In this document: positions 1 through 6,725 of the stretch, piece after piece
Layout of the letters: each line of letters starts with the position of its first letter
Numbering within the stretch: position 1 is the first letter of the stretch
Assembly: GCA_905215755.1 (NCBI GenBank)
Contig: CAJMRE010000042.1
Span: 1 to 16,336, forward strand
Direction: 5' to 3'
Source of the DNA: an uncultured bacterium
GTDB taxonomy: Bacteria; Actinomycetota; Coriobacteriia; Coriobacteriales; Coriobacteriaceae
Length of the DNA stretch: 16,336 nt
The notes under the pieces: model-generated
Told to the model about the DNA's origin: nothing
Database searches by the model: none
What the model saw: only the letters and a program-made list of their open reading frames with translations
Position numbers and translations under genes: made by a program

Positions 1-2
1 TG

Positions 3-113
3 TCCGAGAACAATTTTGCCCGCAGCGAAACCGATGACGGACGCGAGCTGCGCCATCTCCCCTTGTACGCAGCGGGCTTTATCGGAGCAAACTGCCTCAA
101 GGGCAGTCTGTAA
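3..113 (+). CDS. C-terminal tail of an unidentified protein (partial)
   Basis: An open frame enters from the left edge and ends at TAA 111-113, giving 36 visible residues that finish in NCLKGSL. The segment has a charged part followed by a more hydrophobic stretch (LPLYAAGFIGANCLKG). I do not recognise the family from so short a tail. Only 33 nt separate it from the phosphatase gene on the same strand, so the two are probably cotranscribed. The other two frames give no better candidate: one hits a stop within the first 40 nt, and the third stays open past 113 but overlaps the phosphatase gene out of frame. Confidence 0.55.
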   Translation, partial: SENNFARSETDDGRELRHLPLYAAGFIGANCLKGSL

Positions 114-146
114 CCCCCGCGCGACCGCCCAGAAAGGAACCATCAT

Positions 147-593
147 ATGCAGCACGTACTGTTTATTTGCCACGGGAATATCTGTCGCTCGACGATGGCT
201 GAGTCGGTGTTTACCGAGCTCGTGCGCCGCGCTGGGCGCGAGTCGGAGTTTGTCATCGATTCCGCAGCGACCTCAACCGAGGAGATCGGCAACCCGCCGC
301 ATCGTGGCACGGTCGCCAAGCTGCGCGAGGTCGGGATTCCCGTCGTCGCACATCGCGCACGTCAGGTGCGTCGCGCGGAGTATGGCGACTGGGATCACAT
401 TGTCTATATGGATGCCGAGAACGCGCGTGACCTGCGTCGCATCTTTGGCGACGACCCCGACGGCAAAATTACGCGCCTGCTCGATTGGACCGAGCGCCCC
501 GGCGACGTGGCCGATCCCTGGTACACCGGCAACTTCGACGCCACCTACCGCGACGTGCTCGCCGGTTGTACCGCTATGCTCGAGCAGCTGTAG
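147..593 (+). CDS. Low-molecular-weight protein-tyrosine phosphatase
   Basis: This 148-residue cytoplasmic phosphatase should hydrolyse phosphotyrosine. The P-loop signature C-X5-R-S lies at the extreme N-terminus (Cys8 nucleophile, Arg14, Ser15 in CHGNICRS). The general-acid Asp is in VADPWY near residue 123. Length is normal for the family (about 140-160). The ATG is preceded by AGAAAGGA at a suitable distance, which supports this start. Members of this family often dephosphorylate tyrosine kinases that control capsule or exopolysaccharide export, but no kinase or polysaccharide gene is in the window, so the target is unknown. The gene lies close behind another same-strand gene and ends in a convergent gap. 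Confidence 0.93.
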   Translation: MQHVLFICHGNICRSTMAESVFTELVRRAGRESEFVIDSAATSTEEIGNPPHRGTVAKLREVGIPVVAHRARQVRRAEYGDWDHIVYMDAENARDLRRIFGDDPDGKITRLLDWTERPGDVADPWYTGNFDATYRDVLAGCTAMLEQL

Positions 594-628
594 GTAAGCG
601 AGGTCGCGGGCCACGTCTTCGGCGCAAA

Positions 629-723
629 ATGAGCGTGGATAATCTCCCGCATACAAATTGAGTGTGGACAATCTCCCACTTTGAGCGCTCAAGTACGCTC
701 TAAACGGGAGAAAATCCACGCTC
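629..723. repeat. Cluster of three related 19-bp repeats with DnaA-box-like sites
   Basis: In the convergent gap there are two direct copies, GAGCGTGGATAATCTCCCG at 631-649 and GAGTGTGGACAATCTCCCA at 660-678, and one inverted copy at 705-723. The inverted copy matches the first at 17 of 19 positions, so the outer pair could form a long hairpin. A perfect 12-bp palindrome, TTGAGCGCTCAA, sits between them at 681-692. The middle copy contains TGTGGACAA (663-671), the complement of TTGTCCACA, which is the DnaA box form preferred in actinobacteria. The first copy contains a one-mismatch version at 634-642. There is no T-tract of the kind expected for an intrinsic terminator. The function is unknown. 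Confidence 0.7.
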
Positions 724-725
724 GA

Positions 726-1055
726 CTACTCGTCGACGATCTCGGCGAGCCAAATGTTCAGTGTATCGACTTCGGGGCAGCAGAACTTTGCCGTGCCGGG
801 CTCGTTGCCAGGCACGGTTCCGCCATAGCGCAGGATATCGATATAGGGAAAGCCCACATGGCAGGCCATGGCGCACATCTTGCCGCGGTCTCGGTCGAAG
901 TCAAAAACGTCGCCCGGCTTGTGACCATGGTGGCAGCGGCACGCACCCAGCTGGTCCACGCAGCTCACGCGGATGCGCGGACGCTTGCCCCGCGGCGCGC
1001 CGAGCGGCTTGTTCTCGCCCGCAGGCTTGGCGCCGCCCTCGCCAGCATTACTCAT
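726..1055 (-). CDS. TIGR04076-type small Cys/His-rich protein
   Basis: A 109-residue protein of unknown biochemical role. Its C-terminal 80 residues match the pattern I associate with family TIGR04076: a CxCHHGHKPGD segment (residues 39-49), GKMCAMACH (59-66), ILRYGG (75-79) and FCCP (91-94). The seven Cys (32, 39, 41, 61, 65, 92, 93) and the His pair suggest metal or cofactor binding, which is inference. The first 27 residues are polar and Gly/Pro/Lys-rich and look like a disordered tail. The ATG at 1053-1055 overlaps the kinase stop by 8 bp (ATGAGTAA), so translation is probably coupled. A TTG two codons upstream is in frame but less likely. Confidence 0.82.
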   Translation of the reverse strand: MSNAGEGGAKPAGENKPLGAPRGKRPRIRVSCVDQLGACRCHHGHKPGDVFDFDRDRGKMCAMACHVGFPYIDILRYGGTVPGNEPGTAKFCCPEVDTLNIWLAEIVDE

Positions 1056-1872
1056 GGTCAATCACATCCAGGCAGGCCTCGATGGGAAGGCCAGCCGACT
1101 TGTCCTCTTGGTCGGCATTGCGCTCGATAAGCCCAGCCACCACGCGCATGGCATCGGACGTCGCGCGCTGCAGGCTCCAACCGGCCATAACGCGGCCGAC
1201 GAGCACCGCCGAGAACGTGTCGCCCGTGCCCGGGAAATAGACCGGAATGAGCTCAAAGGGAATCGTGAAGTGCTCCCCCGCCACATGGTCGTAACCGATG
1301 ACGACATTCGCACCGTCGACCACAGCGCTCGTAATGACCACCGACTTGGCGCCCAGGGCACGCACGGCATCCACAAGAGTGCGGCCCTCATCGGGCGTGA
1401 TTTGCTCGGCAATGGGCGTATCGGTGAGCAGGCACGCCTCGGTGTAGTTTGGCACCGCATAGTCGGCGCACTCGAGCAGGCTGCGCATGAGACCGATCGT
1501 GGACTCGGGCACGCCGGCGTAGAGCTTGCCGTTGTCGCCCATGATGGGGTCGACGAACACCTTGGTACCCTTTTGCGCGCGACGGTGGCAGAAGTCCGAA
1601 ATGATGCGCGTCTCTTCCTCGGTCACGATAAAGCCGGTAGAGATGGCGTCGAACTCAAAGCCGAGCTCCTCCCAGATGGCGAGGCTCTGGCGCACGTACT
1701 CGGTGGTGTCGTGGATGTAGAACTTGGGATAGTTGAGCGTATCGGACACAAGTGCCGTCGGCAGGTTGTGGATGCGGTAGCCCATGTGCGACAGCACCGG
1801 CAGCATGGCGGAAAGCGCGACCTTGCCGTAGCCGCACATATCGTTGATCAGCAGCAGCTGAGTGTTCTTCAT
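1048..1872 (-). CDS. Pyridoxal/pyridoxamine kinase (ribokinase-like fold)
   Basis: A 274-residue cytoplasmic kinase expected to phosphorylate a B6 vitamer (pyridoxal or pyridoxamine) in the PLP salvage route. Supporting motifs are the N-terminal INDMCGYGKVAL segment (9-20), FVDPIMGDNGKLY (106-118), PNYTEA (141-146) and the anion-hole and catalytic motif PGTGDTF (214-220) with Asp218 as the likely base. The length suits PdxK/PdxY/ThiD relatives. I chose ATG 1870-1872 because AAGGGAG lies just upstream and the residues fit the family start; the frame is open to 2031, but that extension is unlike kinase sequence. The stop overlaps the start of the next gene. Whether it prefers pyridoxal or pyridoxamine cannot be read from the sequence. 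Confidence 0.9.
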   Translation of the reverse strand: MKNTQLLLINDMCGYGKVALSAMLPVLSHMGYRIHNLPTALVSDTLNYPKFYIHDTTEYVRQSLAIWEELGFEFDAISTGFIVTEEETRIISDFCHRRAQKGTKVFVDPIMGDNGKLYAGVPESTIGLMRSLLECADYAVPNYTEACLLTDTPIAEQITPDEGRTLVDAVRALGAKSVVITSAVVDGANVVIGYDHVAGEHFTIPFELIPVYFPGTGDTFSAVLVGRVMAGWSLQRATSDAMRVVAGLIERNADQEDKSAGLPIEACLDVIDHE

Positions 1873-2081
1873 GAGGGTCTCCCTTGGTTCGGGCACGGCG
1901 CAGCAGCGCCACAGTGCGACTAAGTGTAGCGCAGGGGACGTTGTGAGCGGAGTCGAGCAGCGCGAAGGGTAAATTGTTGCGGAAAGGTTACGGAAAATGA
2001 TCCCTTTTCCTCCGTCCCCAAGGGATTGCATGCACCGAAACGGACCGTGGCGGAATCACAGGTTGAGGACGGACAGCGAAA

Positions 2082-2175
2082 ACGTTCCTAAGCGAGCAAG
2101 GTGGCGTGAAAGAGGAGGGCATAGGCCTTGTGGCCATGCCCGACGATTGAACGCCAGATTGCCGCTTAGGAGCGT
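2082..2175 (-). repeat. Structured dispersed element, copy B
   Basis: Read on the minus strand, this is a long two-tier stem. The outer stem pairs 2082-2094 with 2163-2175 (12 of 13 bp), then 2096-2099 with 2159-2162 and 2102-2107 with 2151-2156. Inside lie two 9-nt unpaired strands, TCAATCGTC and TCCTCTTTC, around a hairpin GGGCATGGCC / loop ACAA / GGCC T ATGCCC. The 43-nt core (2108-2150) matches copy A at 6576-6618 in 37 of 43 positions when that copy is read on the plus strand. The outer stems of the two copies differ in sequence. The kinase start lies about 210 nt further along this strand. Confidence 0.8.
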
Positions 2176-2190
2176 TTGCAGCGTCGAGCG

Positions 2191-2218
2191 GTTACGGCGT
2201 TTGGCAAAACGCCGTAAC
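2191..2218. terminator. Perfect 12-bp hairpin, possible terminator
   Basis: GTTACGGCGTTT pairs perfectly with AAACGCCGTAAC around a GGCA loop. Neither side carries a strong T-tract: the plus strand continues TTAATAAGTTT and the minus strand CGCTCGACG. It could insulate marR from upstream transcription, be part of the adjoining repeat element, or be a protein-binding palindrome. The structure is certain as sequence; the terminator role is weak. Confidence 0.5.
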
Positions 2219-2235
2219 TTAATAAGTTTGGCACC

Positions 2236-2264
2236 TTGACATTGATTTCTCACACTCCTAAATT
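2236..2264 (+). promoter_or_regulatory. Promoter of the marR-ABC operon
   Basis: A perfect -35 TTGACA (2236-2241) is followed, after exactly 17 nt, by TAAATT (2259-2264; 4 of 6 to TATAAT). The expected start is near 2271, leaving a leader of about 50 nt with AAAGGAG at 2301-2307 before the ATG. Confidence 0.7.
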
Positions 2265-2295
2265 GGTTAGGCACAAAACAATTCCACTACCTAAC
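2257..2295 (+). promoter_or_regulatory. Candidate MarR operator over the -10 and start site
   Basis: CCTAA-ATTGG-TTAGG (2257-2271) is an inverted repeat that covers the -10 box. Its right arm GTTAGG (2266-2271) is echoed by CCTAAC at 2290-2295, making a second, wider inverted pair across the predicted transcription start. Placement over the -10 and start is what a self-repressing MarR protein would need. Binding is inferred. Confidence 0.55.
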
Positions 2296-2319
2296 TAAAG
2301 AAAGGAGCAACACTGATTC

Positions 2320-2826
2320 ATGTGCGATGAACCTCTTAACCTTTGTTCGCACGGGCCCGGCGGCGACCCGTCACAGCCGGCGGATGTACCCGAAGCGGTC
2401 AGCGCCGAAGACAAACTCGCCAAGCGCATCCTGAGCGGCCTGGGTTTTTGCGGCCATTACATGCATTTTCACGGCGGCGGCATATCTGGCAAGGCGCCTA
2501 TTGTCTGCCTACTCGCCAAGCAGCCGACCGGCGAGCTGTCCCAACAGGAGCTCGGCATGCACTTCGACCTCAAGCCAGGGTCCCTTTCCGAGATTCTGTC
2601 CAAGCTCGAACTGGGCGGTCTTATCGAGCGCAGTCGCAATCCCAAAGACCGTCGGCAGCTCACCATCCGCCTGACCGAAGCGGGATGGGAAAAGGCCCGT
2701 GTTGAGCAGGCAGCCCGCATTCGCTTTAGGGAACAGGCCTTTAGCGCCCTTACGCACGACGAGCGCGAACAGCTCGCCGAGATGCTCGAAAAAATCCGCG
2801 TAACCTGGGAGGAACTGGATGATTAA
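2320..2826 (+). CDS. MarR-family transcriptional repressor
   Basis: A 168-residue winged-helix regulator, probably controlling its own operon and the two exporters behind it. The DNA-binding region runs from about 58 to 125: recognition helices around LSQQELGMHFDLKPGSLSE (73-91) and a wing RNPKDRRQLTIRLTEAG (106-122) typical of MarR. The first 30 residues are polar and variable. A His/Gly-rich segment (HYMHFHGGG, 46-54) precedes the winged helix; related regulators beside ABC pairs often have a His/Gly/Arg-rich stretch there. AAAGGAG lies 12 nt before the ATG, a slightly long spacing. The stop overlaps the first exporter start by 8 bp (ATGATTAA). The inducer is unknown. Confidence 0.88.
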   Translation: MCDEPLNLCSHGPGGDPSQPADVPEAVSAEDKLAKRILSGLGFCGHYMHFHGGGISGKAPIVCLLAKQPTGELSQQELGMHFDLKPGSLSEILSKLELGGLIERSRNPKDRRQLTIRLTEAGWEKARVEQAARIRFREQAFSALTHDEREQLAEMLEKIRVTWEELDD

Positions 2827-4633
2827 AACCCTCATGGGAAGCATCCGCGATTACAAGACGGTCACGATCGCCACGCCGCTGCTGGTGCTTGGCGAGGTGC
2901 TCTGCGAAATGATGGTCCCGTTTATCACCGCCGACATGATCGACGCCATCAAAGACGGTGCCACCGTCGCCCAGATGCTTCCCACCGCAGGCTTTTTGGT
3001 GCTCATCGCACTGACGTCGCTCGCTTTTGGTGCCGCTGCCGGCGTCACCTGCAGTCATGCGAGCTGCGGCTTCGCCAAGAACCTGCGTCACGACCTGTTC
3101 TACAAGATCCAGACGTTCAGCTTTGCCAACATCGATGAGTTCTCGAGCTCCTCGCTCGTCACCCGCCTCACCACCGACATCAACAACGTGCAGCAGGCCT
3201 TTATGATGCTCATCCGCATCGCCGTGCGCGCGCCGCTGGTGCTGGTCTTTGCCTTTGCCATGGCCTACGCCATGGGCGGCAGCGTCGCCATGGTCTACCT
3301 GGTCATCATTCCGCTGCTGGGCTTTGGACTGTTCTTTATCATCTTTAAGGTGCGCCCCATCTTCTCGCGCGTGTTCCACAAGTACGACGCCCTTAACGAG
3401 TCCGTCGAGGAAAACGTCACCGGCATGCGCGTGGTCAAGAGCTATGTGCGCGAAGACTTTGAGAAGGAGAAGTTCGCGACCGCCGCACGCGACGTCCAGA
3501 TGGACTTCACCCGCGCCGAGAAGCTGCTCGCCTTTAACAACCCCATGATGAACATCTGCGTCAACGGCGCGTTTGTCGTCATCATCTACCTGGGCTCCAA
3601 GCTCATCATCACGAGCCAGGGCACGCTGTTCGACGTGGGCCAGCTCTCCTCGACCTTTACCTATGGTTTCCAGATTCTCATGAGCCTGATGCAGCTGTCG
3701 ATGATCTTTGTCATGGTGACCATGGCCGACGAATCGGCACACCGCATTGCCGAGGTGCTGGCCGCCGAGCCCACGATCGCCAATCCCGCCGAACCCGTGC
3801 TCGAGGTTGCCGACGGCTCCATCGACTTTGACCACGTGAGCTTTAAGTATTCCGCGCATGCGAAGCGCCAGGCACTCGACGATATCGACCTGCACATTAA
3901 GAGCGGCGAGACCATCGGCATCATCGGCGGCACCGGCTCGGCCAAGTCCACGCTCGTAAACCTCATCGCCCGCCTGTACGACGCCACCGAAGGCACCGTG
4001 CGCGTGGGCGGCATGGACGTGCGCGACTACGACCTGGACGCACTGCGTCACCAAGTGGCCATGGTGCTACAGAAAAACGTGCTGTTTAGCGGCACCATCG
4101 CCGAGAACCTGCGCTGGGGCGACCCGAACGCCACCGACGAGGAAGTCCGCGAGGCGGCACATCTGGCCTGCGCCGATGAGTTTGTCGATGGCTTCCCCAA
4201 GGGCTATGACACCTGGATCGAACAGGGCGGCTCCAATGTTTCCGGCGGTCAGAAGCAGCGCCTGTGCATTGCGCGTGCCCTGCTGCGTCGCCCCAAGATC
4301 TTGATCCTGGACGACTCCACCAGCGCTGTCGACACCAAGACCGACGCCAAGATCCGCGCAGGGTTGGCAAGCTATCTGCCCAACACGACCAAGCTCATCA
4401 TCGCCCAGCGCATTAGCTCCGTGCAGGACGCAGACCGCATCATCGTCATGGAGGGCGGACGTATCGCTCAGATCGGCAGCCATGACGAGCTACTCAAGAC
4501 GAGCGAGATCTACCGCGAGACCTTCACCTCGCAAAACAAGATGTCTGCCGAGGGCGAAGGAGCCGTCGAGGCCGACACCGAGGCATCCGTAACGCAAGCT
4601 CAGACCCAGGAAGGAGGCGAGGCACATGAGTAA
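2819..4633 (+). CDS. ABC exporter half-transporter, degenerate-site subunit
   Basis: A 604-residue membrane protein with an N-terminal six-helix exporter domain (about 10-300) fused to a nucleotide-binding domain (about 335-570). Seen motifs: Walker A GGTGSAKST (370-378, Ala at the usual third Gly), Q-loop Gln418, signature NVSGGQ (473-478), Walker B ILILDD (494-499) with Asp499 in place of the catalytic Glu, and IIAQR with Gln530 in place of the H-switch His. This set marks the non-hydrolysing half of heterodimeric exporters such as TM287/288, BmrCD and LmrCD. It overlaps marR by 8 bp and the partner gene by 8 bp. The C-terminal 40 residues are acidic and Glu/Ala-rich. The substrate (drug, peptide or lipid) is unknown. 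Confidence 0.92.
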   Translation: MIKTLMGSIRDYKTVTIATPLLVLGEVLCEMMVPFITADMIDAIKDGATVAQMLPTAGFLVLIALTSLAFGAAAGVTCSHASCGFAKNLRHDLFYKIQTFSFANIDEFSSSSLVTRLTTDINNVQQAFMMLIRIAVRAPLVLVFAFAMAYAMGGSVAMVYLVIIPLLGFGLFFIIFKVRPIFSRVFHKYDALNESVEENVTGMRVVKSYVREDFEKEKFATAARDVQMDFTRAEKLLAFNNPMMNICVNGAFVVIIYLGSKLIITSQGTLFDVGQLSSTFTYGFQILMSLMQLSMIFVMVTMADESAHRIAEVLAAEPTIANPAEPVLEVADGSIDFDHVSFKYSAHAKRQALDDIDLHIKSGETIGIIGGTGSAKSTLVNLIARLYDATEGTVRVGGMDVRDYDLDALRHQVAMVLQKNVLFSGTIAENLRWGDPNATDEEVREAAHLACADEFVDGFPKGYDTWIEQGGSNVSGGQKQRLCIARALLRRPKILILDDSTSAVDTKTDAKIRAGLASYLPNTTKLIIAQRISSVQDADRIIVMEGGRIAQIGSHDELLKTSEIYRETFTSQNKMSAEGEGAVEADTEASVTQAQTQEGGEAHE

Positions 4634-6545
4634 GGCAACGACCGCCGAGCGCGCGCTCAACCGCAAGGGCGGCACCATGTCGCGCCTCATCAAGACGCTC
4701 TTTGGCTTCTACCCCGTGCTTTTGCCCCTCGTCGTTGTCGGCGTGGTGCTCTGCGCCATCATCAACTCCATCGGCGCGACCTTCCTTCAGAGCGCTCTGC
4801 AGATTATTAGCGAATCGTGGCAGTCGGGCGATTGGGAAGCCGCACAGCCCAAGATCGCACAGCTCGTGACCACCCTCGCCTGCATCTACGGCGTCGGCAT
4901 CCTGTCCTCGCTCTTCTGGAACCGCGCCATGGCCATCGTCACGCAGGGCTCGCTCGAGAAGCTGCGCGAGAAGATGTTCAACCGCATGCAGGACCTGCCG
5001 ATTCGCTACTTCGACACGCACCAGCGCGGCGACATCATGAGCCACTACACCAACGACATCGACACGCTGCGCCAGATGATCAGCCAGTCGCTGCCCAACC
5101 TGCTCATGACGACCATCGTCATCGTCACGGTATTCTTTATCATGCTGTACTACAGCGTGTGGATGTGCCTGGTCATTGTGGCCGGCGTCGTCTTTATGAC
5201 CTTTATGACCAAGCTGCTCGGCTCCAACTCCGCGCGTTTCTTTATTGCGCAGCAGTCCGAGCTCGGCGTGGTCGAGGGCCATATCGAGGAAGTCATGAAC
5301 GGCCAGAAGGTCGTCAAGGCATTCTGCCACGAGTCTGCCGCCGAGGCCGATTTTGACGAGCGCAACGAAAAGCTCTTCGAGGTCTCGCAAAAGGCCAACA
5401 TGTACGCCAACATCCTCATGCCTATCCTTATGAACCTGGGCAACCTGCTCTACGTGCTGGTCGCACTGGCAGGCGGCATTTTCCTGGCGCTGGGCGTGCC
5501 CAACCTGAGCATCTCGGGCATGACGCTGTCCATCGCCGTCGTAGTGCCGTTCCTCAACATGACCAAGCAGTTCTGCGGACAGATCGGTCAGATCTCGCAG
5601 CAGATCAACGCCGTGGTCATGGGCCTCGCCGGCGCCGACCGCATCTTTGAGCTCATCGACGAGGAGCCCGAAGCCGACGAAGGCTATGTGACGCTCGTCA
5701 ACGCGCAGGTGAACCCCGATACCTGGCAGCTCGAGGAGGCCGACCACCACACCGGCATGTGGGCGTGGAAACATCCGCACCGCGCAACCGGTGAGATCGA
5801 GTACGTGCCGCTGCGCGGCGACCTAGTCATGGACAACGTCGACTTTGGCTACACGCCCGACCACGAGGTGCTGCACGGCGTGTCCGTGTTTGCCAAGCCG
5901 GGCCAGAAGGTCGCGTTTGTCGGCGCCACCGGTGCCGGTAAGACGACCATCACCAACCTCATCAACCGCTTCTATGACATCGCCGATGGCAAGATCCGCT
6001 ACGACGGCATCAACGTCAACAAGATCCGCAAGGCCGATCTGCGCCGCTCGCTGGGCGTGGTGCTGCAGGACGTGAACCTGTTCACCGGCACCGTGATGGA
6101 TAACATCCGCTACGGCAACCTGGACGCCACCGACGAGGAGTGCATCGCGGCAGCCAAGCTCGCGGGCGCCGACGACTTTATCACCCGCCTGCCCGACGGC
6201 TACGACACGATGCTCACCGGCAACGGCGCGCAGCTGTCGCAGGGCCAGCGCCAGTTGATCTCGATCGCACGCGCTGCCGTCGCCGATCCGCCGGCAATGA
6301 TTCTGGACGAGGCCACGAGCTCCATCGACACCCGCACCGAGGCCATCGTACAGGCAGGCATGGATAAGCTCATGGAGGGCCGCACGACGTTTGTCATCGC
6401 GCACCGTCTCTCCACCGTGCGCAACTCCGACGCGATCATCTGCCTGGACCACGGCCGCATTATCGAGCGCGGCAACCACGACGAGCTGATCGCCAAGCGC
6501 GGCTACTACTATCAGCTCTACACTGGAGCGTTTGAGCTGGAGTAG
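4626..6545 (+). CDS. ABC exporter half-transporter, canonical-site subunit
   Basis: The 639-residue partner of the preceding exporter, with a six-helix membrane domain followed by a nucleotide-binding domain. Walker A is GATGAGKTT (433-441), Q-loop Gln481, signature LSQGQ (537-541), Walker B ends in LDE with catalytic Glu562, and the H-switch is His593 in IAHR. The catalytic residues are intact, while the signature departs from LSGGQ. In a heterodimer that signature faces the degenerate Walker site of the partner, so both defects fall in the same composite site. A linker of about 60 residues rich in Trp and His (around 350-410) precedes the ATPase domain, as in related Firmicutes proteins. 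AAGGAGG (4611-4617) precedes the ATG by 8 nt. The start overlaps the partner stop. Confidence 0.93.
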   Translation: MSKATTAERALNRKGGTMSRLIKTLFGFYPVLLPLVVVGVVLCAIINSIGATFLQSALQIISESWQSGDWEAAQPKIAQLVTTLACIYGVGILSSLFWNRAMAIVTQGSLEKLREKMFNRMQDLPIRYFDTHQRGDIMSHYTNDIDTLRQMISQSLPNLLMTTIVIVTVFFIMLYYSVWMCLVIVAGVVFMTFMTKLLGSNSARFFIAQQSELGVVEGHIEEVMNGQKVVKAFCHESAAEADFDERNEKLFEVSQKANMYANILMPILMNLGNLLYVLVALAGGIFLALGVPNLSISGMTLSIAVVVPFLNMTKQFCGQIGQISQQINAVVMGLAGADRIFELIDEEPEADEGYVTLVNAQVNPDTWQLEEADHHTGMWAWKHPHRATGEIEYVPLRGDLVMDNVDFGYTPDHEVLHGVSVFAKPGQKVAFVGATGAGKTTITNLINRFYDIADGKIRYDGINVNKIRKADLRRSLGVVLQDVNLFTGTVMDNIRYGNLDATDEECIAAAKLAGADDFITRLPDGYDTMLTGNGAQLSQGQRQLISIARAAVADPPAMILDEATSSIDTRTEAIVQAGMDKLMEGRTTFVIAHRLSTVRNSDAIICLDHGRIIERGNHDELIAKRGYYYQLYTGAFELE

Positions 6546-6551
6546 TTCGGC

Positions 6552-6643
6552 TCGCCGAGATGGCCGATTTGCCGCTCATTCGTCGGGCATGACCCTAAGG
6601 TCAATGCCCTCCTCTTTCGGGGCAAATCGACTCATCTCAGCGA
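6552..6643 (+). repeat. Structured dispersed element, copy A
   Basis: This element begins 6 nt after the exporter stop. The outer stem is TCGC c GAGATG gc CGATTTGCC (6552-6573) against GGCAAATCG act CATCTC a GCGA (6621-6643). The inner hairpin is GGGCAT GACC (6585-6594), loop CTAA, then GGTC A ATGCCC (6599-6609). Conserved 9-nt strands TCATTCGTC (6576-6584) and TCCTCTTTC (6610-6618) flank the hairpin. Compared with copy B, GACC/GGTC becomes GGCC/GGCC, so an A-T pair is replaced by a G-C pair. It lies in the 3' region of the ABC operon, before the terminator. Confidence 0.82.
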
Positions 6644-6670
6644 CCCAAACACAATGCGCCGCAACGAATA

Positions 6671-6705
6671 AAGCCTCCGCAGCCACACGGGCTGCGGAGG
6701 CTTTT
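6671..6705. terminator. Intrinsic terminator between convergent genes
   Basis: The stem AAGCCTCCGCAGCC (6671-6684) pairs with GGCTGCGGAGGCTT (6690-6703) around a 5-nt loop, with TTTT directly at the plus-strand exit. It should end the marR-ABC operon. Read on the minus strand the exit is CTTTATTCG, so it may also work, less strongly, for the diguanylate cyclase gene that ends at 6726. Confidence 0.9.
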
Positions 6706-6725
6706 CTATGCTCTCTGTTACAGGC

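Larger units (their letters stand above)
1873..2319. other. Divergent intergenic region, kinase / marR
   Basis: This 447-nt region holds no convincing gene. From left to right it contains: the kinase leader with a TACACT -10-like hexamer (minus strand, 1923-1928) lacking a clear -35; overlapping inverted repeats, GGAAAA/TTTTCC at 1992-2010 and ATCCCTT/AAGGGAT at 2000-2026; the structured repeat element at 2082-2175; a perfect 12-bp hairpin at 2191-2218; and the marR promoter and operator. A 72-codon minus-strand frame (2056-2274) crosses the structured element and is explained by it. Confidence 0.7.

Noticed and set aside
629..723. CRISPR array
   Set aside because: Only three units, one inverted, with uneven short spacers and no cas gene.
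973..1923. Plus-strand frame of 316 codons
   Set aside because: Antisense to the kinase, which carries conserved catalytic motifs; the composition is typical of a shadow.
1873..2031. Upstream extension of the kinase frame
   Set aside because: The inner ATG at 1872 has a good ribosome-binding site and begins with family-like sequence; the extension does not.
2056..2274. Minus-strand 72-codon frame upstream of marR
   Set aside because: It crosses the structured repeat, the perfect hairpin and the marR promoter, and its bases are explained by those structures.
2750..4054. Long minus-strand frame of 434 codons
   Set aside because: It lies entirely antisense to marR and the first ABC gene, is His/Asp/Gly-rich in the way of a GC-rich shadow frame, and has no recognisable domain.
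4524..5780. Long minus-strand frame of 418 codons
   Set aside because: Antisense shadow of the second ABC gene, whose motifs are intact.
2082..6643. Insertion sequence or transposon carrying the ABC operon
   Set aside because: No transposase and no target-site duplication seen; the flanking elements are kept as a finding but do not prove mobility.
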